Both the position numbers and the translations under genes were made by a program. A DNA stretch of 64,000 bases from Bettongia penicillata ogilbyi (taxonomy: Eukaryota; Chordata; Mammalia; Diprotodontia; Potoroidae), in NCBI GenBank assembly GCA_023548195.1, contig JAJHZJ010000336.1, positions 2,894,704-2,958,703 on the forward strand, in the 5' to 3' direction. This document shows positions 48,075-59,285 of this stretch, piece by piece. The notes under the pieces are model-generated. The model did not search any database. It was not told the DNA's origin and saw only the letters and a program-made list of their open reading frames with translations. How positions within the stretch are numbered: the stretch's first letter is position 1; every line of letters begins with the position of its first letter.

Positions 48075-49844
48075 TCAGATTCTCCTCCATTAGCTCAGGA
48101 ATGATCATGAGCAAAATGCAGAAGGAAGTAATGAGAAGTAGCTTTAAGTGGAGACTGCCCTGAGTCCCTGACCCCATCTCCTCAGCTTTAGGGAGGTATA
48201 TTTTCATTACCTCTAGCACAGAACTCCTGCCATTCGTTCCCTTTCATCCTATATCCACTCTACTCCAGAAAATCCTGCTTCTTCCTTCCATCAGTCTCTC
48301 CTCCAATCAGTAGGCCAGGGATTTTGTCCTGAATGATTTCTAACCTACTGGACTGCTTCCTCTCCCTGTGATGGGTTTATATGTCCAGTCCCTTTGGCAT
48401 TCTTTGCCTGTACTCCATGTCCGAGTTGTAGCTAGTTATAACTCAAAAGTCCAGGTGGCACCAGGCTTACCAGCAACACCAGCCAGGTTGGGGTTCTTGT
48501 CTTCCTGAAGGTTAGACCAAGACCTAGAACAGCTGTTCCTCATATGCCTGGTGAGCCCTCTCCGACTCCAGAAAAACATGGGGTTCCCACAGAAATCATA
48601 ACTGAAGGCTGAATCCCTGCTGGACTTAGACAACTCTAGTCTAGGAATCTGGATTCTCTCCCATACCTACCCCACACGTGGATGCTCAAGCCTTTTCAGG
48701 AGATAGAGTCCAAGGCTCCCAACCCTCCTTGAGCTAGCCAGAAGACAAAAAAAAAAAAAGACCCTTATCCTTGATGGGTCTTCAGTCTATGGAAGTGTCA
48801 AATGTATTTGTCCATGGACACCAGTACTGGACTCTCAGGTCATCCAAACTTTTTCCTTCAATAGATAAGGACTATAGGAGGGCCACAGGGAGTTGGTCCT
48901 GCAGAATGGCAGGAGGCAAGCTGAGGTCAGGATCTAGTTAATAGTCAGGGGCATCTTCAGAGCTTTAGTTATATTGAACTAGATAGACAATGGATACAAG
49001 TGTTCCTGCCTCCAGAGACAGACATCCATAGGAGAGTCCCTGTGTCTGGGGGAGTAGGAGAGTGTCTGACACAGAGGAAAACACCTCCTCCTTGATTTCA
49101 AGTTACAATCTGCTCCCACCAGAGAAGGAATGGTTGAAAATCTAGTGCTAATGATTTAAAGTCCTGGCTCCCCCCACCTCGAAATCCAAGCCCATTCTGG
49201 AGGAGCAATTCCCTTCTCCAAGTCTCACTACAAAGATAGTCCAAGAACAACTTAGAGAACTGGGCAAAGTACTTAAAAACTTGGAGCCAATTTACAATTG
49301 GCATGGGTGACTACTGGGCAAATACACCTGGTTCAGTTCCGCTGACATTACCACTGGGAAGCTACTTGGGAAAAGGCTCCTTTTGGTCACTTTCTAGGAT
49401 CTTGGCTAGGAGGGAGGGCTACTGGAAGGTGCTGGAAGAGACAGAATGGTCACCTCCCAAACTTGCCCATTATCTGAGCTGCTGGGAAGGGGCCAAATAC
49501 CACCACTACCCCTTGAATCAGTCCACCCTCCAGAGCCAGACTGATTCCTCAACCAGCTCCAGAGTCAGCTGCCCCACCCACCCAGAAGGATAAATGAGTT
49601 GTGAGGGAGTGGTAAAATAGAAGGTAAGGACAGGGTAGAATGAAGCATTTCCAGTTTCCTCAGAATCTAAAACAAATAAAGCATTCTGCACGTGTGTGAT
49701 GACCAGTGGATTGGTCAAGTTGGATGGAATGTTCCCTTTTATGTGAACCAACTTAAGAGGAAGGTCAGAGCGGACATCACCTTCTCCTCTGTGAAACAGC
49801 CAAAAGAAATGAGGATCTCATCAATTTAGAAACTCCCTCACCCC

Positions 49845-49846
<2 letters not shown>

Positions 49847-49883
<37 letters not shown>

Positions 49884-49885
49884 AC
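49847..49885. repeat. (AC)n microsatellite
   Basis: About 18 AC units, nearly pure. Confidence 0.95.
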
Positions 49886-50374
49886 ACTGGAACTCACAAC
49901 CCATACATGTTTGTTCATCCTTGGGACTCTTGACCTAATTTTACTATAGGGAATCTACCAGCCACCGTATGTCAGGGGGCCCAGCAGGCACAGCATACTC
50001 ACTCCCTCAGCTGCCCTGTGGAGATCTTCCCCTGGAATTGCTCTCTGGAAAGCATGGGTTGGAGAGAGATGGTTTGAAGACACAATTTCCCCCCAAACCA
50101 TCACCCCAGCTTTGCATGTTCCAGAAAAAGGGCTCCTACTCTCGAAACCCATCAGATCAGGTCACAAGATCTGAGCAAGTTTAGCTTCTTCTGTGAGGTG
50201 ACAGTGCCAGGCCTGGGGCCCCCTGACCTCCCGAAAAACCTTAACGTAACAGCATCCATTTGTGTTCTTTGAATGTGAACAAACCCCGACATAGTGCTAT
50301 GGGCAGACATATGGAGGAAGAAGTCAGGAGGAGGGCAGATTACTAGAATTACAGAACTTCAACAAGATATGCAG

Positions 50375-50615
50375 TGTACACACCCACACCCACACACGGT
50401 GTATACACACACACACACAATGTACACATTGTACACACAGTGTACACACACAGTACACATACAGTGTACACATACACTGTACATACACAGATGCGCACAC
50501 AGTGTATACATACTGTACACACATGCACACACATATGCACATACATTGTACACACATACACATACTCACACAGTGTACACACACAGAGACACACACACAC
50601 ACACACACATACCAC
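50375..50615. repeat. Alternating purine-pyrimidine tract with GTAC palindromes
   Basis: About 240 bp of CA/TG steps in which GTGTACAC-type palindromes recur about ten times at uneven spacing. The variable spacing and absence of distinct spacers rule out a CRISPR array. Long frames across it on both strands are low-complexity artefacts. Confidence 0.9.
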
Positions 50616-52925
50616 CTCTGCACTCAGGTACTCCTGAAAGCCAACTTGCCTCCTCAAGCCCTTGCTCTCAGCCTCTATTCTCCATCACATGCAATACCAA
50701 GTAATCAGGGACCCTCTCTAAACTGACCCCAAACCTACTGATCAAGGGAAATATCCCATTGACTTCAGGATGGACCAACCAGATGAAGCAACCCCCACAA
50801 TCCTCAGGCAGGTATTCAAGCCTCGTCTTAGTCTGCTTCCAACCTAACTTTTTGGTTGTACATGACAGGACTTGGTCTCTTTCTCAAGATGGTGTTCTTT
50901 CCACTCCACCTGCCTTGGAGAATCACATGCCATCCCTGAAATGGCACAAAGTACATGGTTCTGTGCTTCCAAAGCTATACTTCTGATCCACCACTGGTCG
51001 GTCTGACCACTACTCTGTACCCTTGTAATGGAGGTCTATGCTGAACTATCCACACACTCTCCCTCAGTCCCTTGTGAAGACAGGTCTGCATTTGTAAGGT
51101 TGTTGGGCAGGATGTGAGAGAGAAGCAAGGAACCCTGTGAACATCTGGGTGGAGCAGATTCATTCAGTGGGGGGCGGGAAGGGGAGAACCATGGCCTAAT
51201 TGCCCCATTAGCCTCTTTGCTGTTTATTACCTTAAACTTATACTTCAGTCACACTCATTCCTAATACTGGACAGTTCAGGGGTGGGCTGGAGTCAGCTGT
51301 ACCACCTCTCAAGAGGCACTTGTTAAATTTTCAGTGTGATCATTTACAAGTCACAAATCAGCAAATGCTACAAATCAGGTCTTGGTTTCTTCTTTTGTTG
51401 GTGGTCTAAGCTTAAGGAAAAGATGGGAAAAAGTGTTAATTATACATATTAAACTTAGAAGTATGTGGTGCTTTGGGGAGAGTTGGCGAATCAAGCATCA
51501 ACACCTCCCTGACTAGACCTTGCCTCATCAGCCACCCTACCACAATCCCCTCTCTCCTTTCCCATCCTGACCTGGAGCCTGATGCAGATTGGGGGCTTCT
51601 GCTCTAGCTGACTGAGTCTCCTGACAAAGAGCCTGTTCCTGACCCCACTCAGATAGGGCTTCCACATCTTGGCATTCTACACAAACATTATCAGGATCCC
51701 ATGTGGTTTTCACAATATTCAAGGGACTATCTATATTGCCTTCAATGCTCTTACATCCTATTACCACTTTGGCCTGGAATTTGAGGATATCGTTAAGAAG
51801 TAGTGGACTTCCTACTTTGGGTCTCAATTTCCTTATCTGGAGGAGGGGGTTAAACCATCTGTAAAGCACTTCCAGCTCCAAAGTTCTTCTCTCACTGCCT
51901 CAATAAGTTTCCTGCAGAGGTTCTCTATTAACCCCTCTTTTCATGACAGTCAGAGTCCTCCAGTATTTCAGACAGTGTGACTTTTATCCCTGTACACCAG
52001 GAAGCTGGGATTTCAATCCATCCATAAGCATTTATGGATTTAGCCATCCTCTATCAACCAACAATACACCAAGACACCAATCTTGCCTTTGGCTCAGTTT
52101 TCTTTGTCCTGACCAACATTTACGATGTCTCCGACTAATGAATCTTACTCAACTCAAACAGGACATAGAGAGCATGGACTGGCTGCTCTCCATCTTCCAT
52201 TTAGCTATGACAAGGAAAGTCTTCATATCTGTCACATCTGGCAAACCTCTGGATGAGAAAATGGGTCCAAGTTCCCCCAAGGGCCCAATTCCCTTCAAGG
52301 AATCCCAGGATATCCATACAACTGTCTTAGCCAAGTGGATTCCTCTCAGAGAAGGTTGATAACCCTCAGGTGGATCACTCCATTGGGAGCTCAATTAGTG
52401 AGCTAAAAGCAGAGCCAAGCCAGTGCCCACAGCTTGTGTCTAACAAGCATCTGGAGATTCCTAGACCACTTTTGCTTATGTTTTCCCTCTTCTTTCTCTT
52501 TTTAGGAATTCTTGTTTCGTAGGATGGCTCCCTGGGAGAGAAGAGGGGGAGGAATACAGGGGGAAATTAGGTATTATAACAACAAAAGATATCAATCATT
52601 TTTTAAAAAGAAATTCTAATGGAGGCACCAGAAGGCTAATTCAAGAAAAAAGTTTGCTCTTTCCCTAGATACTATTATATCATGAATTTTGTGTTGCAAG
52701 GGCCCATAGAGGTCATCTGTCTTAAATAAAGCCAAGCTTCTATGCTAGAGAAGCAGCCAGTGGCATCCACACGTCTATAGTTGAAATGTTGACTCTGAGC
52801 CCCCAGACATAGCAGTCAGCTCATGTGGGCCTGGTGTGGAGGTGGGGGAACTTGAAGAAAAGGGAAAATTGTTCATTTTCTTACATATTACTTATCTTCC
52901 AGCACTCTAGGGTCCCTGGCTTACT

Positions 52926-54115
52926 TCCTGTTCTTCATATATGATGCTCCATGTCCTATCTCCAAACCTTTGCATTGGCTGTGCCCCCTACCTGGAATGT
53001 TTTCCTTGCTCAACTCTGCTTTTGGGAATCTCCATCTTCCTTTAAGATACAGCTCCAGCAGCCACTTTCAGAGGGAGGAGGCCTTTCCTGTCTCCAACAC
53101 CACACTCTAGTCTGAATCACCTGGAATATTTGTTACTTTGGATATAAATTAACTTCATCCCCATCTCCTCCCTGTGCCCAATCAACCCCACCAATCTCTA
53201 ACATAGTCCCAGGGGTAAAGGGGAAATTGAAACCAAATTATAGTCTCTGTTAGTATGGTTGGTCCCTTGCTTATCGGCTACTTGGCCCCCATAGAGTGAC
53301 TGCAGACTCTCTGCATTAGCAGTGCCCCAGTCCAGCTCTGACAACTGTCCACTGCTCTGATATACTAGACCAAGACAAAGGGCGCTTGAATTGACCCTGA
53401 AGGCCATGAACACTGACTGCCCCTAGGCTTGGGGATATGGGTTGACCCATACCTGGCCCTTCTTGAGCACTAGGTGCCAAAGTGTATATAGTGCCAAGCC
53501 TGGAGTCAAGAATACTCTTCTTCCTAAGGTCAAATACAGCCTCAGATCCTGGGCAAGTCATTTAACCCTATTGGCCTCAGTTTCCTCATCTGTAAAAAAT
53601 AAAATGAGCTGGAGAAAAAAGTGGCATACTACACCTCCAGCATCTTTGCCAAGAAAACCCCAAATGGGGTCACAAAGAACTGGACATGACTAAAACATTC
53701 AGCAATAATTCCTGGGTCTCCAAGCCTCTTTTATTCAGAGACCATGGGGATGAGAGAGGGGGTGTGTGAACAGGAGAGAATTACACTTCTTCCTGGGAAT
53801 TAGACCTAAGAATTAGGTGGTGGTGGTAGTGGTGAATCTCTTACTTTATCTGAACCATGTACTCCTGCAGGTAGCCAGCTTTGGCTTTACAGAAATCATA
53901 GACCCAAGCTTGTTTCAAAGTAGTCACAGAATGGGCTTTTGAATAGACATCACCGCGGAGCTGGAGAAGCTCAGAGAGGCACCAAGCCTAGAATTCTCAG
54001 AGCAGTACAGTACAGTGGATAGCATGCAGCATCTGGGATCAGGAAAAACTTGGTTCAGATACTGCTCCTAACACTTACTAGTTGCATGATTTCCATACTA
54101 AGCTAAAATCTGGTT
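52926..54115 (+). repeat. L2 end, long-form SINE and SINE head
   Basis: 52926-53170 is an L2 3' region ('CCCCCTACCTGGAATGTTTT'). 53480-53710 is the long tRNA-headed SINE. 54000-54110 is another SINE head ('TACAGTGGATAGCATGCAGC'). Sequence between them is unique and shows no exon. Confidence 0.7.
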
Positions 54116-54511
54116 CTCAGTCTTCTAATGGCCATTGAAACCTCTGAACAAGAAAGCTTTTCTGCAATATACCTATACAGATGCTGTTTGAAGACCTTTA
54201 GTAAAGGAATCTGTTCCATCCAAAAGTAGCTTTTTATTTTTTTTACAATTGTTAGTGAAGTGGACATTATTCCTCCCTGGGCCCCTAGGTTGAGAGATAT
54301 CTGTTAGGTTACTGGGCAGGGTTGGATAACCTGCCTAGTAACAGGTTTTTGTTAGACCCCTGTCAAAATGTTATTCCCCTTTAGGTTGTGAAATATCTGA
54401 TAAATTGTTAACAGCCATTTTCTCCTAATGTTAGACCCCCTCTTCCTGACAACTACTTTTTGGAATGAAAACCAGTCTTTGATTGGGCCCCTCTCCTGGC
54501 ACCTGTTTTCT

Positions 54512-57388
54512 TTTTTTTTTTTTTTTTCTGTATGTCAGTTTACCTTTATTAGTTTCCTTTGTCACAATGTAAAAACATTTTTTTAATTTATTTATCTAAC
54601 TTTTTACATTCATTTTCACAAAATTTTGGGTTCCAAATATTTTCCCCATTTCTTCTCTCCCCCCACCCCAATACACCGAGCATTCTAATTTTCCCTATTA
54701 CCAATCTGCCCTCTCTTCAATCCTCCTTCCCTTCTCTTGTCCCCATCTTCTCTTTTGTCCTGTAGGGTCAGATGACTTTCTATTCCCCATTGACTGTATT
54801 TCTTATTTCCTAGTAGCAGCAACAATACTCGACAGTTGTTCCTAAAACTTTGACTTCCAAATTCTCCCCATCCCTCCCTCCCCACCCATTCCCTTTGGGA
54901 AGGCAGGCAATTCAATATAAGCCATATCTGTGTAGTTTTGCAAATGACTTCGATAATGGTCATGTTGTGTAAGACTAACTATATTTCCCTCCATCATATC
55001 CTGCCTCCCATTGTTTCTATTCTCTCTTTTGATCCTGTCCCTCCCCGAATGTTGACTTCAAATTGCTCCCTCCTCCCATTGCCCTCCCTTCCATCATCCC
55101 CCCCACCCTGCTTATCTCCTTCTCCCCCACTATCCTGTATTGTAAGATAGGTTTTCATACCAAAATGAGTGTGCATTTTATTCCTTCCTTTAGTCAAATG
55201 TGATGAGGGTAAACTTCTTGTTTTTTTCTCAGCTCTCCTCTTTTTCCCTCCACTAAAAAGTCTCCTGCTTGCCTCTTGAATGAGATATGATTTACCCCAT
55301 TCCATTTCACCCTCTTTCCTCCCACTACATTTCTCTCTCACCATTTGCCTTAATTTCTTTTAAGCTACGGTCCCATCCTATTCAATTCACTCTGTGCTCT
55401 CTGTCTCTGTACGTGCGTGCATGTGTGTATGTGTGTGTGCATGCACGTGTGTACATGTGTGCGTGTGTGTGTACGTCTGTGTGTGGTCCCACCAACTACC
55501 CAGATACTGAAAAGTTTTAAGAGTTACAAATATTATCTTTCCATGTAGGAATGTAAACAGTTCACCTTTGGTAAGTCCCTTATGACTTCTCTTTGCTGTT
55601 TACTTTTTCATGCTTCTTCTCATTCTTGTGTTTGAAAGTCAAATTTTCTTTTCAGCTCTGGTCTTTTCATCAAGAATGCTTGAAAGTCCTCTGCTTCATT
55701 GAAAGACCATATTTTCCCCTGAAGTATTATACTCAGTTTTGCTGGGTAGGTGATTCTTGGTTTGAGACCTAGTTCCTTTGACTTCTGGAATATCCTATTC
55801 CATGCCCTTCAATCCCTTAATGTAGAAGCTGCTAAATCTTGTGTTATCCTGATTGTATTTCCACAATACTGGAATTGTTTCTTTCTAGCTGCTTTTGCAA
55901 TATTTTCTCCTTGACCTGGGAATTCTGGAATTTGGCCACAATGTTCCTAGGAGTTTCTCTTTTTGGATCTCTTTCAGGCGGTGATCGATGGATTCCTTCA
56001 ATACTTATTTTGCCCTCTGATTCTAGAATCTCAGGAAAATTTTCCTTGATAATTTCATGAAAGATGATGTCTTGGCTCTTTTTTTGATCATGGCTTTCAG
56101 GTAGTCTCATAATTTTTAAATTGTCTCTCCTGGATCTATTTTCCAGGTCAGTTGTTTTTCCAATCAGATATTTCACATTCTCTTCCATTTTTTCATTCTT
56201 TTGGTTTTGTTTGGTGATTTCTTGGTTTCTCAGAAAGTCATTAGCCTCCATCTGTTCCATTCTAATTTTGAGAGAACTATTTTCTTCAGTGAGCTTTTGA
56301 ACCTGTTTTTCCATTTGGCTCATTCTGCTTTTGAAAGCATTCTTCTCCTCATTGGCTTTTTGAACCTCTTTTGCCAATTGAGTGAGCTTATTTTTCAAGG
56401 TGTTATTTTCTTCAGCATTTTTTGGGGTCTCCTTTACCAAGGTATTGACCCGTTTTTCATGCTTTTCTTGCATCTCTCTCATTTCTCTTCCCAGTTTTTC
56501 CTCCACCTGTCTAACTTGATTTTCAAAATCCATTTTGAGCTCTTCCATGGCCTGAGCCCATCGGACATCCACCTCGGATGTCTGGGATACAGAGGCCCCG
56601 ACCACCACGTCTTTCCATGGTGGTAAGAATTGTTCCTCGTCATCAGAATTGAAAGGCGGAAACATCCGTCCCCCAAGAAAATAGCTTTCTATGGTCTTAT
56701 TTTTCTTCCCTTTTCTGGGCATTTTCCCAGCCAGTTACTTGACTTCTGAGATTCCTCTCCACCCCCACCTAGATCCACCCAGCTAGTGCTTGGGGTCTGA
56801 GATTCAAATGCTGCTCCCCAGCCTCAGGGCTTTCCGTGGTGGTAGGGGCTGCTATTCAATGTGAGCTTAAGTTCTGGTGCTCAGGTGGGGGCAGGGCTGC
56901 CTCCCAGGCTCAGTTCCCTCAGGGGGTTTATGCAGAGATCTTCAGTAATGGACGTGAGCCCCTGCGTGCTCCGGGAGCCCCAGGCCGCCGCTGCCTCTGC
57001 CGCTTCCTCCCAAGGGGGCCCGAGTCACAGAGACACTCCGTTCCCCTCTCGGCCAGGCCAGACGTCTCTCTCACTGACCTGTAGCGCCTGTGGGTGGAGG
57101 GAACTTCGCCGCCGCAGGAGGTCCTGTCCCTGAAGCCTGCTCGGATCTGCTCCTCTGGGGCCATGCGGCCAGGGCAGCGCAGGGGTGGGCTCCGCTGTCC
57201 AGGGTGCAATGGACCCCTGGGGATGGCTTTCCAGGGCTCTCTGGAACAGAAATCTCTTCCACTGTGTTTCTGTGTGGCTTGCTCTGCTCCAGAATTTGTG
57301 GGGAGTTCTTTTTACAGAAAATTTCTGGGCTGTGGATTAGGAGCTAGCATACGTGAGTCTTTCTACTCCGCCATCTTGGGTCCTCCAC
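54512..57388 (-). mobile_element. HAL1 (half-LINE-1) inserted in the LTR
   Basis: This is a 2.88 kb element with a perfect 17-bp target duplication CCTGGCACCTGTTTTCT (54495-54511 and 57389-57405). The poly(T) on the plus strand at the left is its poly(A). The 5' end reads GACCCAAGATGGCGGAGTAG in sense. It contains ORF1 and a purine-rich 3' region with no trace of ORF2, the defining structure of HAL1. It would need L1 proteins for ORF2 functions. It is younger than the LTR. Confidence 0.9.
55844..56722 (-). CDS. HAL1 ORF1 (L1 ORF1p-like), C-terminus frameshifted
   Basis: Relative of L1 ORF1p, the trimeric RNA-binding chaperone. It starts MPRKGKKNKTIESYFLGG at 56722 and has a coiled-coil from about residue 60 to 175 (KLTEENSSLKIRMEQME). 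The RRM-like segment VKYLIGKTTDLENRSRRDNL and the ERDPKRETPRNIVAKF block follow. Near 55898 one extra A shifts the frame, so the C-terminal domain is read wrongly to a stop at 55844. In the shifted frame the expected C-terminal sequence continues but meets a stop. The shift looks recent because the rest is open. Confidence 0.85.
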   Translation of the reverse strand: MPRKGKKNKTIESYFLGGRMFPPFNSDDEEQFLPPWKDVVVGASVSQTSEVDVRWAQAMEELKMDFENQVRQVEEKLGREMREMQEKHEKRVNTLVKETPKNAEENNTLKNKLTQLAKEVQKANEEKNAFKSRMSQMEKQVQKLTEENSSLKIRMEQMEANDFLRNQEITKQNQKNEKMEENVKYLIGKTTDLENRSRRDNLKIMRLPESHDQKKSQDIIFHEIIKENFPEILESEGKISIEGIHRSPPERDPKRETPRNIVAKFQNSQVKEKILQKQLERNNSSIVEIQSG

Positions 57389-58190
57389 CCTGGCACCTGT
57401 TTTCTGTTGACATCCTTTGCCTAGCAGTACCCTGACAACCCCCTCTGTTTTGGGGACTCTTGCCTAACAACAAGCCCCCCTCTTGCTCTGCCAGAACTCT
57501 GTTTGTTGTGGAAACCACAAGACTGTATCAAGTAGTGCCGAAATGCTTAAAATGCACTCACTCACCTCAGGTCGGGGCTGTCTCCTCTGGGACTCCACAT
57601 GAGGCAGCCACCAGCCTGGCTAATAAATGACGCTCTCGAAATTCCTAACTAATTTTGCCTATGAATTATTCTCTGTCCGTCCATTTCACTTGGAGGTTCC
57701 ACCGAGATAGCCTTTGGCTCAGCATGCACAGGCAAGCCATCTGTCCTGGATGACCAGACTGGGCTTTAACTTCAGGGGTGGTCAGTGGGATTTATCTCGG
57801 CCCAGGTTTTAGAGAACAGTCCGAGCCAGGCTTTTGGCAGCAAAATTTTCCTGATCTGCCCAAAAAATGAGTGCCCTGTTTGTTCTGGTGAGTACTCCCG
57901 ATATGGTAAGTGGCTTAGGCTGGACGCTGCGGGACGCCGCCGAGAGTCCTGTTTGACCTCCCACGAGAGACTACATGAGAGTCCTGGATGACCTCTGCAG
58001 GTATTGCATGAGGTCCTTGACTTCTGCAAGTATTGTAGGAGGTCCTAACTGCCCTGACCTCCGCAGGACGCCGCATGAGAGTCCTCCGCAGGTTTTGTGT
58101 GACAGTCTTGACTGCCTGTGTCTGTGGAGTTTGTTCTGTGTTTTTTTGTTCTGTCAAAAAAAAAGTTAGGAAGATTTTTTTCTTTTGATC

Positions 58191-58799
58191 AAGTGTAAAT
58201 CTGCTTTCTTGGAAGGGGTAGGTTCTAAATGACACCGGATTTTGGAAAAACTCACTAATTCCAGTAAACCCTCAGTGCTTAATAAATGCTCATTGTTGAC
58301 TGGCTCTCACTCTAAGTCCTACACCTTGAAGTCAAACTGGATTGCTTGCAGTTCTCTTTCATCCAGCAGATTGAAATACTCCATCCCCACCTTACTCCTT
58401 CAGGCCTAGCTCACATGCTACCTGCTAAAACATTAAATAAATGTCAGTTAACATGATTGCCATACGAAGATAAGGTTAGAAAACTACAGACTTGGCTGCA
58501 AGTTCTGGGGACTCCATCCCCTGATCCCACCTGCCTTGGGCATTAGGTCAGAGAAGGGAAAAGCTTCTTTTAAAACTAGCCTTGATGCTACTGGATTTCT
58601 CTCATCTCTAGTAGTGTTGAAAAACTTATTCACAGATAGCCTCCCTCCTCCCTTTGTCTCCTCAAAAGGGGACTGGACTGGGCTTAGAGTTTTGTTGGAG
58701 AAAGCTGATGAGCAGGTTTAGCTACTCTCATCCTTCCAGAAAGTGACAGAAATCCATCTAGTGTGGAGGCAGAGAAGGAAACAGAATTCTATTTTAGTG
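58191..58799. other. Flank of the retroviral remnant; no gene
   Basis: Contains an L2-like tail ('CAGTGCTTAATAAATGCTCA', 58273-58292) and some L2-type sequence after it. I see no exon. Confidence 0.45.
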
Positions 58800-59285
58800 A
58801 CTTCCTTCCAAGATTGTCATTTTTTTCAATCATGTCCAACTTTTTGGGACCCCATTTGGGATTTTCTTCACAAAGATACTACAGTGGTTTGCCATTTCCT
58901 TCTCTAGTTCATTTTACAGATAAGGAAACTGAGATAAACAGGGTGGTGACTTGCCCAGGGTATCACAGCTAGTAAGAGTCTGAGATCTTCCTGACTCCAA
59001 GCCTTGTACTCTTATCTACTATGACACCTACCTGCTCTTCCTTCTGTATTTACCTCCAATCTTGCCTCTGTTTTATAGATTGTGCATGTTGTCTTCTGCA
59101 TTAGACTACGGGCTCCTTGAGAGCAAGGACTGGCTCTTGGTTTTTCATTATCTCCAGTGCCTAGCACATCGTAGCCACTTAGTAAACTTTATTAAACTTA
59201 ATAACTTATTTTATATGATATATATAATAAAATGTATATATATAATAAAATGTGTATATATAATAAACATTAAAATTAATAACAT
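58800..59285. repeat. Long-form SINE (minus), L2 tail (plus), TA repeat
   Basis: 58800-59035 is the long SINE, reversed. 59040-59200 is an L2 3' end ('GAGAGCAAGGACTGGCTCTT', 'CAGTGCCTAGCACATCGTAG'). 59210-59280 is an AT-rich repeat of TATATAATAAAATG units. Confidence 0.8.

Larger units (their letters stand above)
48075..52925. other. CYP17A1 downstream region; no further gene seen
   Basis: Mostly unique sequence. An AATAAA at 49675-49680 followed by a GT-rich run is a candidate for a distal poly(A) site, which would make a 1.6 kb 3' UTR; nothing closer to the stop stands out. A MIR remnant lies at about 51800-51880. WBP1L, the next gene in human, would lie on the minus strand to the right. 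I recognised none of its exons here. Confidence 0.4.
54291..58190 (+). mobile_element. Endogenous retrovirus LTR plus leader (gammaretrovirus type), interrupted
   Basis: The LTR is split by a HAL1: 54291-54511 and 57406-57688, about 504 bp joined. The start at TGAGAGATAT is tentative; the end is CA at 57688. The right part has a TATA-like TTAAAA (57547-57552) and AATAAA (57622-57627) in the correct order. Two bases later TGGAGGTTCCACCGAGAT (57691-57708) matches an 18-nt primer-binding site for tRNA-Gln. The leader follows, with a donor-like GTGAGT (57888) and degenerate tandem units (about 57925-58105). No gag, pol or env is recognisable. The copy is truncated and cannot be replication-competent. 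Confidence 0.8.

Noticed and set aside
50375..50615. CRISPR-like periodic repeat
   Set aside because: No constant repeat unit and no unique spacers, in a mammalian genome. It is a simple-sequence tract.
50294..50726. Overlapping His/Thr- and Cys/Val-rich frames
   Set aside because: They are translations of the CA/TG repeat and have no complexity beyond it.
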